NCBI GenBank assembly: GCA_019022495.1
Contig: JAFEKR010000002.1
Span: 4,154,001 to 4,218,000 of the forward strand
Reading direction: 5' to 3'
DNA: 64,000 nucleotides
Origin: Epichloe hybrida
Taxonomy: Eukaryota > Ascomycota > Sordariomycetes > Hypocreales > Clavicipitaceae
Part shown: positions 1 to 11,656 of the stretch, one piece after another
How positions within the stretch are numbered: the first letter of the stretch is position 1
Layout of the letters: each line of letters opens with the position of its first letter
Notes under the pieces: generated by a model
What the model was told of the DNA's origin: nothing
What the model saw: only the letters and a program-made list of their open reading frames with translations
Database searches by the model: none
Position numbers and translations under genes: made by a program

Positions 1-2152
1 TCTCCTTTCGAGGTAAGGGATGTTGTCCTTGTCGAGCTTTTCTCGGCGTTCAAACAGCTCGCGCACGCCAACTAGAGCATCTCGCTGACGCTTCAGGTCC
101 TCCAAAACGCCTTCATCCCAGCCGCGGCTCTCATCCTCCAGGAGCGTCTGATACGTCCGCAGGTGCTTGCTCATCGCCGTCAGCCCGTCATTCAGCAGGG
201 GTATCTCGTTGGTGTCGGTGGCATATGTCTCTGCAGAGGTTTCCGTGAGGGACGTCAGGGACATGGCGATCCGGGCATGGTCCGCCGCAACACCCTCGGT
301 TCGCTTCACGAGGCGGTCCATGATGTTGCAGACATTGATGTATAGCTCGGCCGAGCGACGGACACCCGTGCACGTGCGGGAGAAGAGATCTTCCAAGGTC
401 GGGGGCAGGGAGTCCTCGAGGCCCGGTGGCAGGACCTTGTCAGCGAACTCGTCCTGCACAGAGATTGCTGCCTGCTTGCGCCACACAGAGAGTTCCGTTG
501 GTACAGTGAGGAACATGACCACCAACTGTTCCTGACTCAATATGGGATGGCGCGCAATGGCGTTCAGGAACCTGGCCAGCCCTCGCCTCCGCTTTTCAAT
601 GAACGATCCGTCGTTGGAAAGGTGGTTGCCGTTGACGGCAACTCTCTTGGGCGGCAAGAGAGGGAGCACGCGGAAGGGATATCGTTTGTGAAGACAGTCG
701 AGGAGCCAGACAAAGTCACTGTACCGACGAACGACCTTGCTTCCGCGCCGTTGACTGGCGACTTCATAGTTGTGATGCTGGAACATGAACATGCCTTCTT
801 TGCCAGGCATCAATGTGACAATTATGCTCTCCTCGAGACTGGAACCGGTTCGTCCGCCCGTGGCTCGCACTGTTGTGGTGCTGCGAGGCTGGTCCCGTGC
901 CGCCGTCCGGTCGATGCCTCCGCCGTCGCCTCCAAACGGATTTGCCGCAGCTTGCGTAACAGTGGGAGAGTGGGAGTCATGGGTGAAAGCTCCTCCCACG
1001 CCAGACGAGGCATTGGGAGGTCCAAAAAAGCCCCAGCCGGCGTGTCCTTGGATGGCTTCGCTGCCTGGCCTGCCGCCATGAGCCGAGGAAGGTATTTGGG
1101 CGGCCGACGATGCATACTGGCTGAGGCTCTGGTCGGCAATATTGGTGGACGGCGAGGCGTGGAAGCTGGGCCCGCCATTTGGCACAGCAGCATGGGTGCC
1201 AGCGCCATTGATGTTCGAGTGGTCGTGCCCTTTGTGCACCTCGGGCGAGTTCCAAGGATCATCCTCGGGATCATCCATGGCAGGACGGAGCAGTTCGGGC
1301 CGCGATGTCTCTGGGTGTGGGCGAGCTTCACGAGCCAGAGCCTGTTGGTTGTGCAAACTCTGCTGCACCTGCTGCTCTTGTATTTCGGCGTAAACCTGGC
1401 TGTTGCTGGGCATTTGCGGCGGCTTCGCGGCGAGCTCGGCGACGGGTGGCAGCACTGGCTCGGCGGTGAGACCGGGGAGCTTGGGCTGGGGGATGTCTAA
1501 TCCGTAGAGTCGATCAGATTAGCTGCGTTCGCGCGCCCCCACCAGTGTGTGCGTGTGCGTGTGCGTGTGCGTGTGCGAATGACAGGGTGTGTGATTGTGC
1601 AGTGTGATTGTGCAAAGAAATGAAACCCAACTTACTTCGTCGTCTCTCATCCACACCGTCGAGGCTGATGATGTCGCCTTCCTGCGCCAGGCCCACCAAG
1701 GCCAGCAAGACGTTGAACTCGTTCCGCCCAAGCGACACATCAGACCCATCGCCCGGGGCGACAAGCGACATGATGCGCGCCTGAGCCTCTGGGCCAAGAC
1801 GAGCATTGGCAAACAATTTGGCAATGCCGCCGGCTTGGACGCGGCCCGAGCTTCCATCCTCGCGAGCAATGGCGTCAAACGTCTCCTTGTAGCTGTCGGG
1901 AACGTCGGATGCGGGCAGCAGGTCGCGAATCATCTCGGCGCCATCTTTCCGTTTCCTGGGCGTGGGAAGGTCCCAGGGAGATGAGGGCCGGTCCTCTTCG
2001 CCGTTGCCGTCGTCGAACAAGCTGTTTGATGACGTCTTGTGCAGAGGTTCGTCGAAGAGCCCGCCGCCGCCTCGCGCTCTGCTCAGACGGCTCGGCGTCG
2101 ATGGTTGAGCGTCTTGCTCTTCGGTGGGGGAGGTGCCGAAGAGGGACATCAT
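1..2152 (-). CDS. mvp1: Sorting nexin Mvp1 (3' end cut by window)
   Basis: Mvp1 is a PX-BAR sorting nexin that binds PI3P on endosomes and acts in vacuolar/endosomal sorting. Exon 1 is 2152..1636 and exon 2 is 1496..<1; the 139-nt intron has a GTAAGT donor and a TTAG acceptor, and phase is kept. The N-terminus begins MMSLFGTSP, followed by a Ser/Pro-rich stretch and a helical EH-like segment (about residues 65-160). A low-complexity Gln/Pro/His linker follows. The PX domain starts near residue 395 and contains the phosphoinositide-binding core RRYSDFVWL and then FRVLPLLPPKR. A helical BAR-like region runs to the window edge. The intron carries a (GTGTGC)n tract at 1543-1576. ATG 2149 is an equally possible start. 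The family call rests on the PX core and the domain order; the C-terminal end is not visible. Confidence 0.93.
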
Positions 2153-2856
2153 GTGGTGAAGGTCTAATGGGATCGGTCAACGAACAACAGGAGAAGCTCG
2201 ATTGATCAGTCAGTGACCGTCGACCGACGAGAAGCTGGACCCCCTTCCTTCAGAGGCAGCGAGACGGACGCGACGAACGCGACGAACGCGACGAACGCGA
2301 CGAACGCGATCAAGCGGAAGCAGAAACAAGAATACAAGCGACGGATAAGACGGCAACGACAATGATGTTTTGGCGACGGCGATAACAATAGAGGATGGGA
2401 AGTACCAATTGCCAATTGGGTGCACGAGAGAAGCTTGGCGGGCGCGTGCATACGGAGTAATACGGAGTAGATACAGGATACAGTGTGTATGTACATGTAC
2501 ATACGGATTAGATGAGATGACATCCCCCATCCTGCAGGACGCCTTCAGCTGCAGCTTTTACTCCGTACGGATTAAATTTTAGAGGTGGAGAAGCGGCATC
2601 GAGGCGCGCCAAAGCCGTGCGGAGACCAGGGGCCAGCTTGCTGAGACGCCCACTGTGATTGTTTATAAATCGTAAAAGTACAACAACGGAAGCAGACTCA
2701 GCAACGTCTTTCTCAGCAGCGGTGCGACAACCATGAAATGCTTCATGTTATTCGCCACCACCACGCCTCATTGGTATGTACGTGAAATCCTCTGCAATTC
2801 AAGCACAGAGTGCAAGCATGGTAGTACAAGCAGTCTCTCTCCCAAGACATCGCCCT
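2153..2856. repeat. Intergenic region with 9-bp tandem repeat and TACGGAGTA motifs
   Basis: This is the promoter side of mvp1 and the downstream side of the uL15m gene. A 9-bp unit, CGACGAACG, is repeated about four times at 2271-2306, some 120 bp upstream of the mvp1 ATG. Two direct TACGGAGTA copies lie at 2451 and 2461 and an inverted copy at 2559. No convincing gene is seen. Confidence 0.6.
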
Positions 2857-3867
2857 TCACCACAAAGTCTCCTCCGTAACCTTCTTCTCCGCCTTGGCCG
2901 CACTCTTTATTTTCTGCTCCCCAGGAACCTTGAAGTACAACGACGGGGACTGCCCCGGAGCCAACTGGTGGCTCAGATAGCCCCTATGCGCCGGATCTCG
3001 GTAGTACTCAATGTCCTCACGACCAGTCGGGTCGGGAAGTCTGTATCGGAACGGCGCCTTTCTCGCCTCTGCGAGAACCGGTTCCACGTGCTCCTTTCCC
3101 ACGGGGAGGGGTTTGTCCGTGTTGACGGACTCGCCCCTGAGTAGACGCTGAATCGCCAGCTTCGTGTAGTATCTCGTGGTGACCTTGCCCCCCGCGGCTT
3201 CGATGGCAGCAATAGCACCGGCCGAGGCCCTCGAAACCATGACATCGATGGGCTGCTTCAGGCTCTCTGATCCGCGGGAGAGAATCTTGACGCCATCCCT
3301 GACGCTGCCGACCAGCTTGCTCTCGATGAGCTCCTTGGGCGTGATCTGTCTGGTGGGATCGAGACGGCCCTGGTTGATCCATTCTTGGATCTGGTCGAGG
3401 TTTACTTCGGACAGCTTCGGTGCGCGACTACAGGACAAGACAAATTACCAACAAGTTAGCTCGGACAGGGAGAACTCCAAGTTCCCAGAGACAATTCTTG
3501 GCCTGCGGCCCCCGGGCTCTTCTTTTTCTTTCTTGCTTCGTGCTTACAGATTCGTAAAACCCTTGCGACCGTGCTTGACTACCAGTGGCGTCTGGCCGCC
3601 TTGAAACCAGGGGTTCACCTTTCCGTGTTGCTTCTGACCATTGTGACCTCGTCCGGATGTCTTTCCATGCCCAGAGGAAGGACCTCGTCCCACCCGTTTC
3701 TTCTGGTGAATCGCACCCTTGTTGTTGGCGAGACTGCCGAGAATGGATGCATAGCGAGTCTGCTGGATCGCGAGGCCAGTCAAGCAAGCTGTGATGGAGC
3801 TAACGGGAGCAGCAGAGATGGCTCTGCAGTAGATTGACGTGCTGGGCGGTAGGAATCGAGGAGGCAT
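2857..3867 (-). CDS. mrpl10: Mitochondrial large-subunit ribosomal protein uL15m
   Basis: Component of the mitochondrial 54S/large ribosomal subunit, the L15 family (yeast Mrpl10). Exons are 3867..3548 and 3427..2857; the donor GTAAGC and acceptor GTAG join in phase and give 296 aa. The N-terminus ([15 protein letters not shown]) is basic and hydroxylated, as expected of a mitochondrial presequence. The L15 signature follows: a Gly/Lys/Arg-rich rRNA-binding segment with [19 protein letters not shown] and FQGGQTPL. The exon-2 part holds the conserved L15 C-terminal fold (GVKILSRG, then [14 protein letters not shown]). The start at 3867 was preferred over the upstream in-frame ATG at 4002 because it opens directly into the presequence. 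The family call is secure; the precise start is less so. Confidence 0.93.
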
Positions 3868-4743
3868 GGCGACGCAATTTGAGATGGCCTGTCGACCAAA
3901 ATTGACATTGAGTCCTGAATTTTTGGTATTAGTAGCCCGCCCAGTCTTCGTCCCACGGCTCCGTGAAAGGCTGGTGGTGCCTGAGGATGAGTATGGGTCC
4001 AAATGCGCGCCGTCTGCCTTTAGAACACGGAGTACTCCGTAGTCCTCCGTGTTACTCTACTCCGTGCAACAAACAACTTATTCAGAATTGTATCCAGATA
4101 CTGCTCGTTTTTCTTGACAACTGAGCTGCGTGATGGGTACCTGTAGACAGACTCTCGAAGGAGAAAAGAGTTAAACCCAGCTATTGGTAAACTGTTCGCT
4201 AATCCGGCATGTCCAAAAAGTGCCACACCCCAAAATCCTGCATAATACAACAATCCATGTCTTGCGCTTGTAGGTACAAATGCAAATCCCATCTCTAAGT
4301 ATTGGGGGCGAGGAATGAAGCTCATAGTCTTCCACTCATTAAGCCTGAAGCTTTAGAATTAAGCCAAAATTTTCCTGAAGCATCCCTCCCAATCCCTTTA
4401 CCGATAATATACTCGTCAATATCTCCCCTGCGCTGTAAATACCTAACAAAACGCCGTCTCATTTTACTTTTTTACTTTTTATTTCTTTGCCATCCAGTGG
4501 TATCGCCACGAAGGATGTGGCCCGTCTTCTCTTCGTCTGGACTCGTAGCTCGGCGATGTTGGTTGTGCAAGTAGAGTAGCCTGCAGAACATGCGCATAAC
4601 TGCGAGTCGACTTTATTCCTTTCGGGCAAGTCCCGCGGGTCTCCACGCAAAATTGTCGCCTGTTGGCCTCTTCTGCTGCTTGTGTGCAAACTGGCTTCAG
4701 AGCCGACCTTCTGGCAATTTCTCGGCATGCTTGCTTCTCATTC
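3868..4743. other. AT-rich intergenic region with a perfect 14-bp palindrome
   Basis: Lies between the tandem uL15m and mannosyltransferase genes. It contains the perfect palindrome ACGGAGTACTCCGT at 4027-4040, followed by two further CTCCGT copies. A 101-codon reading frame at 4020-4325 (minus) has no recognisable domain and was not called. Confidence 0.5.
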
Positions 4744-6502
4744 TCAAGGAGCCCAACCGCCGGCAACGTCAACCCATTCAGACAGACAGGATCCCTCCTT
4801 GCCTTCGACATCGACAATGTCTGTATCACAGCGGCATCGGCATCCAACACCATTTTCTTTGACCTCGTCCCAGTATTCCCAGTATTTATCCTCTTCTATC
4901 CTCTTCTTCTCATCTAGAGTGGTCTCTTCAAGGTATGGTGTGCGAGGCAGCTGTCGGGATGGAGCATTAGCAGGACAATGCTGAATGGTGGTATGCCTGT
5001 AGCCAACATCACGGAAGTAATGGATATCTTTGACCCCCAAAAGTGCACCAGCAGCAAGAGAATGAATGGGCGCGTCACCCCACTGGAATATATCGTTAGT
5101 GCTTGTTAGACGAGCGAAACACGTGGCCATAGGAGTGAGACATACCCGCTCCATCCAGAAACCGCCACTGCGATCCATCATTTCAAAGAAGTCATTGTAC
5201 TCTTTGCTCCTGAACCAACTGAGCCTGGCGATTTCAAAGTTTGACCAGAAGTGACACATGTTGTACGTTTCTCCCTCCATCTCCTGAGGGTCAATGTTGG
5301 GAGGCGCGTTGTTGGCGGGATCATTCTTGAGAATCTCATCGGGCAGCTCCTCTTTCTTCTTCTCTTCAGCAGGATTTTTGGGCTCGACAAACATTTCCCA
5401 CAGGCCTTGAGACGTCAGGTTATTGAGTCGCTTGTAAGCGGAGGCATAACGAAAAATATTTGGCACAGTTTCGCGAAGTTCCTTGACGGCAATAGTGAAA
5501 CCGTAGGTCTTGTTATGCTCAATCATTTTTAGGAAAGGATCACTGGCCACAGTTAGTCTTTGAAATCTGGTATGTGTCTGAAGGGGGGGGGGGGTTGACG
5601 CACTATGTGATGTCGCAGAAGTAAGTAATCTCGGGCTCGACTCGCCAGTACCATTCGTACTTGAGCAACAGTGGGTGATTGTAAAAGAAGCTGTGGCAAT
5701 GTTAGCTTTGCAAAAACGGCTTTAATTTATCAATGAGGCACAATACATACCCCGAATAAAACCGACACATGAAGTGATAGCTTTCCAGTCCACCGTACAT
5801 GACGGCGGCATCTCCTTGTTTCGCGATGCCTTCTTGAGCAACCTTGTGGTCGACCCAGTCAGGAAACCCCCACATATCAGGACCGACTCTGCCGAATTCG
5901 ACAGGACCAGATGTGTGGTTTCGTACCGTCTCCTTGAAGTGTTCGTCGAATTCGCCATCGTTGAGAAAAACATAGGGGTAGTGGTACCATCGGTTGAAAT
6001 GGCGCTCCACGGACTTGAGTGATTGGAGAACACCATCGAGTTCCTTGTTTCTGGCCAAAACCACAAATGTAGCGTTGGCGCGAGGCTGACTGGTGTCGGG
6101 TTCCAAGCAGCCAGTAACGAATACCTTGTCGTGCTTCTCGCTGATTTTTCTACAGTAGGGGTGGACGGTTAGCTGCGCATAAGTTGTGGCAGACACCAGA
6201 AGAATTTGAGCTTACCGAATAGCAGGCGGCGAGCCAGCAGGCATCAGCATCCTGCCCGGCGAGCTGGGGTGGCGGACGAAAAGAACTAGAATGAGAATGA
6301 CTACAAGCAGAGGGAAGACGAGGACAATGCCTAGCGGCACGGACACGGTTGAGTTTCCGCGTAGCCGCAACGGTCGTCGAAAGAACTCCAGTCTTGAGGC
6401 CAAGGTAGCCCGCTTTGTTGTTCCATTCTTCTCATCATGGGCGGGTAGCTGTAGTTTCGGCGATGAGGGGTCCATCCTCGAAGCTCTTCGAATCAGATCC
6501 AT
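4744..6502 (-). CDS. GT15 (KTR/Mnt1-type) alpha-1,2-mannosyltransferase
   Basis: Golgi type II membrane glycosyltransferase that adds mannose from GDP-mannose to O- or N-linked glycans. Exons are 6502..6217, 6149..5751, 5690..5604, 5542..5146 and 5082..4744 by base reading; the first junction may lie one base lower (6216), which makes the frame close at 502 aa. The 63-nt last intron is also an open frame, but it has GTATGT, a CTAAC branch site and CAG. A signal anchor spans about residues 52-77. The GT15 hallmarks are WRVEPEI (Arg245 and Glu247), [10 protein letters not shown] (Glu361), WGDAPIHS (Asp393) and [10 protein letters not shown] (His420). By family knowledge these match the Kre2/Mnt1 active-site set, including the proposed nucleophile and Mn-binding His, offset by 32 residues after an insertion near 311-345. 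A run of 12 G (plus strand) lies in intron 3. Confidence 0.93.
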
Positions 6503-7522
6503 GATGGTGGTCGCAGCTGCCTAACAGCAGATGATCTATACAGGAGTTGAACTATCCAAAAGAGGAGAATTGTCCCAGTGATATAATAGAAATATCGAAA
6601 TTGCCGGAGGCCTCCGCTAGTCCTTGACCAGATACTATCCAGAACGGATTTGGTCCGGGAGTTTGGATGCGGTGGTCGTCTCCCCAAGGGGGAAAGGCGA
6701 AGATGCAGTGCTCAGCTCGGCCGAAGAACGGCTAAGAAGAAAGAAAGAGCACAGTTTGAACGGCGAATGTAACCTCAACCCGGCTGCAGCTAGAGAGGAG
6801 AAAACGGGATCGTTGTCCGAAAAGAAAACCGGGAGGGTGTCGCGGATGAACGAGTGACAAGAATGATCGATCCTGGAAAATGACCAGGACGGGCGTAGAC
6901 GGGATTAAAAGCGCCGTCTGCCACGGACCTAACGTGTCAAAGTTGACGCAGCTGTGGGCGAGTAACTGCCAGACAATGGAGACCACGGCGCACACTGATA
7001 GCTATCAGTGCACGGAGTTGCGTGGCAGCCGTCGAAATGGGGTATGGTCTTTGACGAAAGAGAAGGACGACGTCAGGAGAAAGTGCGAAAGTGCGATGTA
7101 CTCCGTACGCCGGCAACGAAATCTAGACCAGGCTCCTGACAACCCAACCCGGCTTTGTTAAGCTGTAGAAGCTGGGGCCTCGACAGCGGCTCATTGGCCA
7201 GTTTAGGGGGGGCTTTTAATTGAACAAGCCGGCGATAACGCAAGGGTCTCCTGCTGTCCATTTCAGCCAATCACCAGCATGCGCCTGACATATTCTTTTC
7301 TTCTGGCTCGGATTATCCGATCACCCGATCCGATCGATGCCTTCTGTCCCCAGAGTTCGCATACACACATCGCATTGCGTCTTGCATTTGCTGAACCGGG
7401 GCATTGATTTAGTGTCAACAAGCTGCATGCCTTTGTGACGTTGAAAGATAGCTAACATTGGTGAGAGGCCGATGTAAATCAGCGAAAATCAAATTTAGAC
7501 ATGCTGTCTGTCACTTACCAAC
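6503..7522. other. Divergent promoter region, mannosyltransferase and DUF4604 genes
   Basis: About 1 kb shared by two divergently transcribed genes. One TACTCCGTA motif is at 7099. No coding or RNA gene is supported. Confidence 0.5.
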
Positions 7523-8029
7523 ATGCCTGAAAAAATCACATCCAAGAATCTCTCTTACAACTCCTCGCTACCACCGTTTCTGCAACGACTCCACGCACAG
7601 GCAGGAGGGCTAACTGGGCCAGACCCCCTGCTAGCTGCCCAGAAGAGATCCGTCAAGAGACGGTCAAGCAGCGAAGAGGCAGAAGATGCGCCGTTGGTCG
7701 TCGATGAGCATGGAAACAGTGTAGATGTTCAGTTTGAGAGGGACGGCACGGTTAAGGAGGCTGATCCCAAGGGTGATGTCGGTATTGGTGATGGGGAGGT
7801 TTCCGAAGTCGGCGAGAAGACTGAGAAACAAGATGCCGAGAACAAATCATCCATCGGGACACGAAAACGCAAAGTCGGTAAAGTGATCGGAGAGGATTCC
7901 TCCTATGCCGGAACAAAAAATGAGGTTCAAAAGAATAAGGGCGCGGGGAAGGACGATGCGCAAGTCGATAGAAAGGTCAAGAAGAAGGCTAAAAAAATCA
8001 AGCTTAGCTTCGATGAGGATGAGGGTTGA
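7523..8029 (+). CDS. DUF4604-family small nuclear-like protein
   Basis: Single-exon 168-residue protein. The N-terminus (MPEKITSKNLSYNSSLPPFLQR) matches what I recall of fungal DUF4604 proteins: a short conserved N-terminal motif and a disordered charged remainder. The rest is rich in Glu, Asp, Lys and Gly. It ends with a strongly basic patch (DRKVKKKAKKIKLSF, residues about 149-163) and an acidic tip, which looks like a nuclear localisation signal. The function of the family is not known to me. The gene is divergent from the GT15 mannosyltransferase and convergent with cox4. No intron is needed to explain the frame. Confidence 0.8.
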   Translation: MPEKITSKNLSYNSSLPPFLQRLHAQAGGLTGPDPLLAAQKRSVKRRSSSEEAEDAPLVVDEHGNSVDVQFERDGTVKEADPKGDVGIGDGEVSEVGEKTEKQDAENKSSIGTRKRKVGKVIGEDSSYAGTKNEVQKNKGAGKDDAQVDRKVKKKAKKIKLSFDEDEG

Positions 8030-8624
8030 ACGACAGGCTCTCGTTCATATTGTTTGGATAGGGAGATTCGGTGTCAGCCATTACTGAGGCAATCAATGCC
8101 ACAAGAGCAATGGATGAGGCGGAGCCAGCACAATTAGAAAGGACACTGCTTTCTGGGACAAATAAGCCGTCACTATGGATGAACTAGTGTCGCCCGAGAA
8201 CCGCCTGTCAACAGTCACACTAGATGCGTTTCGAGCTGTTCTGTGTCTCACCGCAAACAGTGGTCACATCAGACGAGCTATCACCAACGGGTGGACCAAG
8301 AGATAATACCTGAGATTAGATTCGGACTGAGCGAGGCGTGTAGTTCCTCAAAGCGAGCTATCGCCTACTGTCACCCGCATCCGACCATTGTGTCAGTCCT
8401 GCTAAGCGCACAACGGATGGTGAAACACAAGCATCACACATCATTTCTTTGACATCATTTCTTTGATGCCTCTAGGTGGGCAAATGGAAAAAAAGTTGTA
8501 CCATAATCTACACAGCCGCTGCTCCTCTCCATGTGGAGTATTTCGTATCTCCGCCTATCAACTAGAAAATGCTGACCGTAATACACGATTGCCCCCCCGC
8601 CGTACAAATTACAAAAGAAGTGAT
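8030..8624. other. Convergent intergenic region
   Basis: Separates the 3' ends of the DUF4604 gene and cox4. AT-rich with short direct repeats (CATTTCTTTGA twice at about 8441-8466). No gene is seen. Confidence 0.5.
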
Positions 8625-9529
8625 TTATCGGTATCGGTACTCGGGCTTGACGAAGTCTGCAAAGGTCTTGGGCTCCTCAATTTCGGGGCCGTGGTGATGG
8701 CCGTGGTGGTCATCCTCGGGGCCAACGTAATTCATCTTGTAAACGCTGCCACACTCAGGGCATCGCTCAATGGGGCGGTCCTTGGTGACCTGTTTTTTTT
8801 TTCAAGTCAGCGATCCCTATGTATGAACGGTCGAGTGGAAAATAGGACCAGGTAGAATGGAAATTCCAACTTACGCGTAGCCAGTGAACAACGTGAGAGT
8901 CGGCAGGGTAGCCAGTGCAACCGGCGAATTGCTCCTCGCCTGCGGATCGAACTATGATGGGGTTCTCCATAGTTCCCTTGCGGCTAGCATCGAGGGGCCG
9001 CATGTCGAAGATGTCGACACCCTCCATCTTGCCCAGAATTTCCAGACGCTCTAGACCAGTGGCCTGCTCGAGATCGGTAGGAACGGTTCCGGGCTTGGCA
9101 CCAGGTCCAAACAAGTCGTCGTCAGACTTGATTTCTGTATGAAAAACACGTATAATACGAGTCAGTCGCGATTTCATCAATTGACCCCTAGTTTATCCAG
9201 TCGTCCTTGAATCCCCCTAACCGAGGTTGCCGAGACTTCGTCACGCGAAGAACGTACCGTTCAAAACCTTGTAGTCGCCGATCTTCTTCTGGGTGGTGCC
9301 AGCTAGAGCGGCAGCCTGCTCATTGGGAGTGGTAGGGCCCTTGGCAGCTTCGCCTGAACCATATTGTTAGAATGTGTATTGGACAGCAACGAGACGACAA
9401 CGGCGGGTCGTGTTCGGGAAGCGGGAAATTATGCGTACGGCGAACGAAGGAGGTGGTGAAGGAGCGAGCGACGACGGGAGAGACAGCGGCGCGGCGGGCC
9501 GCAGCGATGGCAGAACGTTGCAAGAACAT
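8625..9529 (-). CDS. cox4: Cytochrome c oxidase subunit Cox4 (mammalian COX5B homologue)
   Basis: Nuclear-encoded zinc-binding subunit of respiratory complex IV on the matrix side of the inner membrane. Exons are 9529..9439, 9353..9258, 9134..8875 and 8789..8625, all in phase, giving 203 aa. Exon 1 encodes a classic mitochondrial presequence (MFLQRSAIAAARRAAVSPVV). The body reads DLFGPGAKPGTVPTDLEQATGLER, characteristic of fungal Cox4. The zinc site is visible as FAGCTGYP followed by RCPECGSVYK across the last junction. Odd point: the C-terminal tail carries a His-rich segment (DDHHGHHHGPE) before the end. The identification is secure. The intron before exon 4 has an A-rich run directly upstream of its CAG acceptor. 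Confidence 0.95.
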
Positions 9530-10135
9530 GGTGTCGGTGCCGTCGATGAGAGCACTTCAGCGATGCAATTGGAGATGTCGAGCTGTGGTGGGTTGTATTT
9601 TCCTTGGAGATCGAATGATCAATCCTGGAATTATTGACCCACGGATCAATCACGTGATACCACCTGAAGCTTCCCGGCCTCGGGCTCTCAATTGTCAGCT
9701 GAAATGGATTGACGGTATTATTGGCCAAGTCCCCAGAAAGCTTTTTGCGATAAATACGCATCTGTTACCTCGATTACGATCCATCGTTTACATGGTCATA
9801 ATTGCACGCCATCTCAGCCGAAATGCCACTACTAGTCGGTGGTTCCTTGAGGACATGGATCACTTCTTCGTGAGCATTTCGGTGAAACGGGGCAGAATCA
9901 TATCATTCCGTTATTATATTCAATTGCAACCCTTCCCTGCAAACTGCCTGTGCTCCGTAACTGTTCCTTAGACTAAAGGGGTGCCATGTTCGCCATCAAC
10001 TAACCACAAGTCTCGGCCAAGAGACACACAAGCCAAGCCCAGCCAAAGCGTTAAACAAAAACCATTTAGCAATGAGCCAAAATCTGCGCCTCCCAGTAAT
10101 GCCAAATCCCGTCTCAAAAAAACATCTGCTACATC
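9530..10135. other. Intergenic region upstream of cox4
   Basis: Promoter side of cox4 and 3' side of the next minus-strand gene. An antisense reading frame at 9372-9971 overlaps cox4 exon 1 and has no domain. Nothing else is supported. Confidence 0.4.
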
Positions 10136-11110
10136 TCACTTCTCCCGACGCTGAGCACGAAACGCGTTGACACCCTGATACGTTCCAGGTTGCGCTTTCA
10201 ATAGACGACGACGCTCTGACCGAGCATCCATCTTGACTCGCTGTCTTATAACAGCCTTGGATAAACTAGGCTGATGAACAAGCTGCCCAGGCGGAGGCTT
10301 AGTCGTAGGTCCCTTCAAGTATTTCTGCACCGTGGTGCCCGGAGTCTTTCGATCATTTGCATGGGTCTTGAAGCTCGCAAGACGATTCTGATACTGCGCC
10401 GACAACAGGATAGCCTCGCGCATAACAGAATTCGTGGCTGAGCCATCCTGATGATCAAATAGGTTGAAAATGGTTGATCGAACAAAGCCCTTTGCACTCT
10501 CACCAATATGATTAATCTTCTCGTTGATTCGAAGATGAACCCGCCACCGTAGAAAGTCCCAAGCATCCATTTTCAAGATACCTTTGCTGTTCAAGACCTT
10601 GAGATCAGAGATCTTGCAAGCAATGCGATACATCATCTCTTTCTGGCAGAGGCCATCGACGGGAAGATGATGTTTTGACACAAGCTGATTTGGGTGGTAT
10701 GAGCTGACATCGCCGAAGATCTCGCGGATCTTGACATGTTTGCTCATATTATCCTGGTGGAGCTTGGCCCGTTTGTAAATAGCAGGATCGTGAGGCCCTT
10801 GGTTTTTGAGGATTTGGTAAGACTCCTTCAAGGCCTTCTCTTCGCTCTCATGGCCAAGAAACTCATCTAGAGAGCTCCATGAAGTCTCCCAGTACTTAGA
10901 ATGCTCGTCGATCCGCTGAACGGGCACGCCTCGCAGTGAGCCAGGTTCCATGTAGAAAGTGCCGCTGTGGTCGAGCTTATAAACAGCCTCATACGGGGTC
11001 TGCAGTATCTTCTAGAAACTGGGATCCTTTGAGGGCGCAGCAATGGTGCTTGAGGAGGGTTGAGTCGGAAACCTAGTGATAGGTTTGGCGAAAGCCTCCT
11101 GGGATGTCAT
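10136..11110 (-). CDS. Uncharacterised basic protein, frame interrupted by an in-frame TAG
   Basis: I do not recognise the family. An uninterrupted frame of 271 codons runs from ATG 10951 to 10136. It reads as a soluble alpha-helical basic protein with a Lys/Arg-rich tail and segments such as RIDEHSKYWETSW and KMDAWDFLRWRVHLR. The same frame continues upstream through 20 protein-like codons (KILQTPYEAVYKL...), a TAG at 11014-11012, and 32 more codons back to ATG 11110. That ATG lies one base after a good acceptor (CGCTAG) of a probable leader intron whose donor GTAAGT is at 11259-11254. No GT-AG choice I tried removes the TAG and keeps phase. Either the gene is recently broken (for example TGG to TAG), translation starts at 10951, or the base call is wrong. 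Confidence 0.6.
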
Positions 11111-11656
11111 GCTAGCGAATGGAACACAGCTAGCAAAAATATTAAAATTCAATACTTGGCTTAGGTAAAGAGACAGGAAACAAAAAGTAATGGGATAAAA
11201 CAAAAGCAAGACCCACCACCTCTAGAGTATAAATAACAAACACCACAAGGCATGACTTACTTTTAGTCAACACGAGGTTGTTCATAGGAAACGTTCTTGA
11301 AAACGTTCTTAAACACGTTCTTATAGAAGGTTGTTCGCAAGATGCAAAGGCATGTGGAAGCGCGATTCAAGACCTAGAGAAATCAGAGTGGTGCCATGCG
11401 AGGATGTCGTGAGCAGAGAAGAGAAGTGGGGTCTGTGTCTCAACGGCTGCGACAGGCATTGGGCGGAGCACACTATCACTTGAAGATGGCGACAAACAGC
11501 TGGCTAGGTAAATTGCCAGTTGCACCAGCCAGACTTGTCACAACAAAACAACACGCCATGCTAAGCCAACAAAGCTGCGTGCCCGCACGTATCAGAGGCC
11601 GCCTTTTATCTACTAGCATAGTCCACAGGTATTTTTTTTTTTTTCAACATGTAAAT
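11111..11656. other. Intergenic region with AACGTTCTT-like repeats
   Basis: Three imperfect copies of ACGTTCTT (about 11291, 11303 and 11315) sit upstream of the probable leader exon of the preceding minus-strand gene. No other gene is supported. Confidence 0.4.

Noticed and set aside
547..1500. 317-codon plus-strand ORF
   Set aside because: It is antisense to the mvp1 PX-domain exon and has no domain; the minus strand carries a continuous Mvp1 sequence.
4020..4325. 101-codon minus-strand ORF
   Set aside because: AT-rich, no domain or homology recognised, and it contains the dispersed TACTCCGTA motif.
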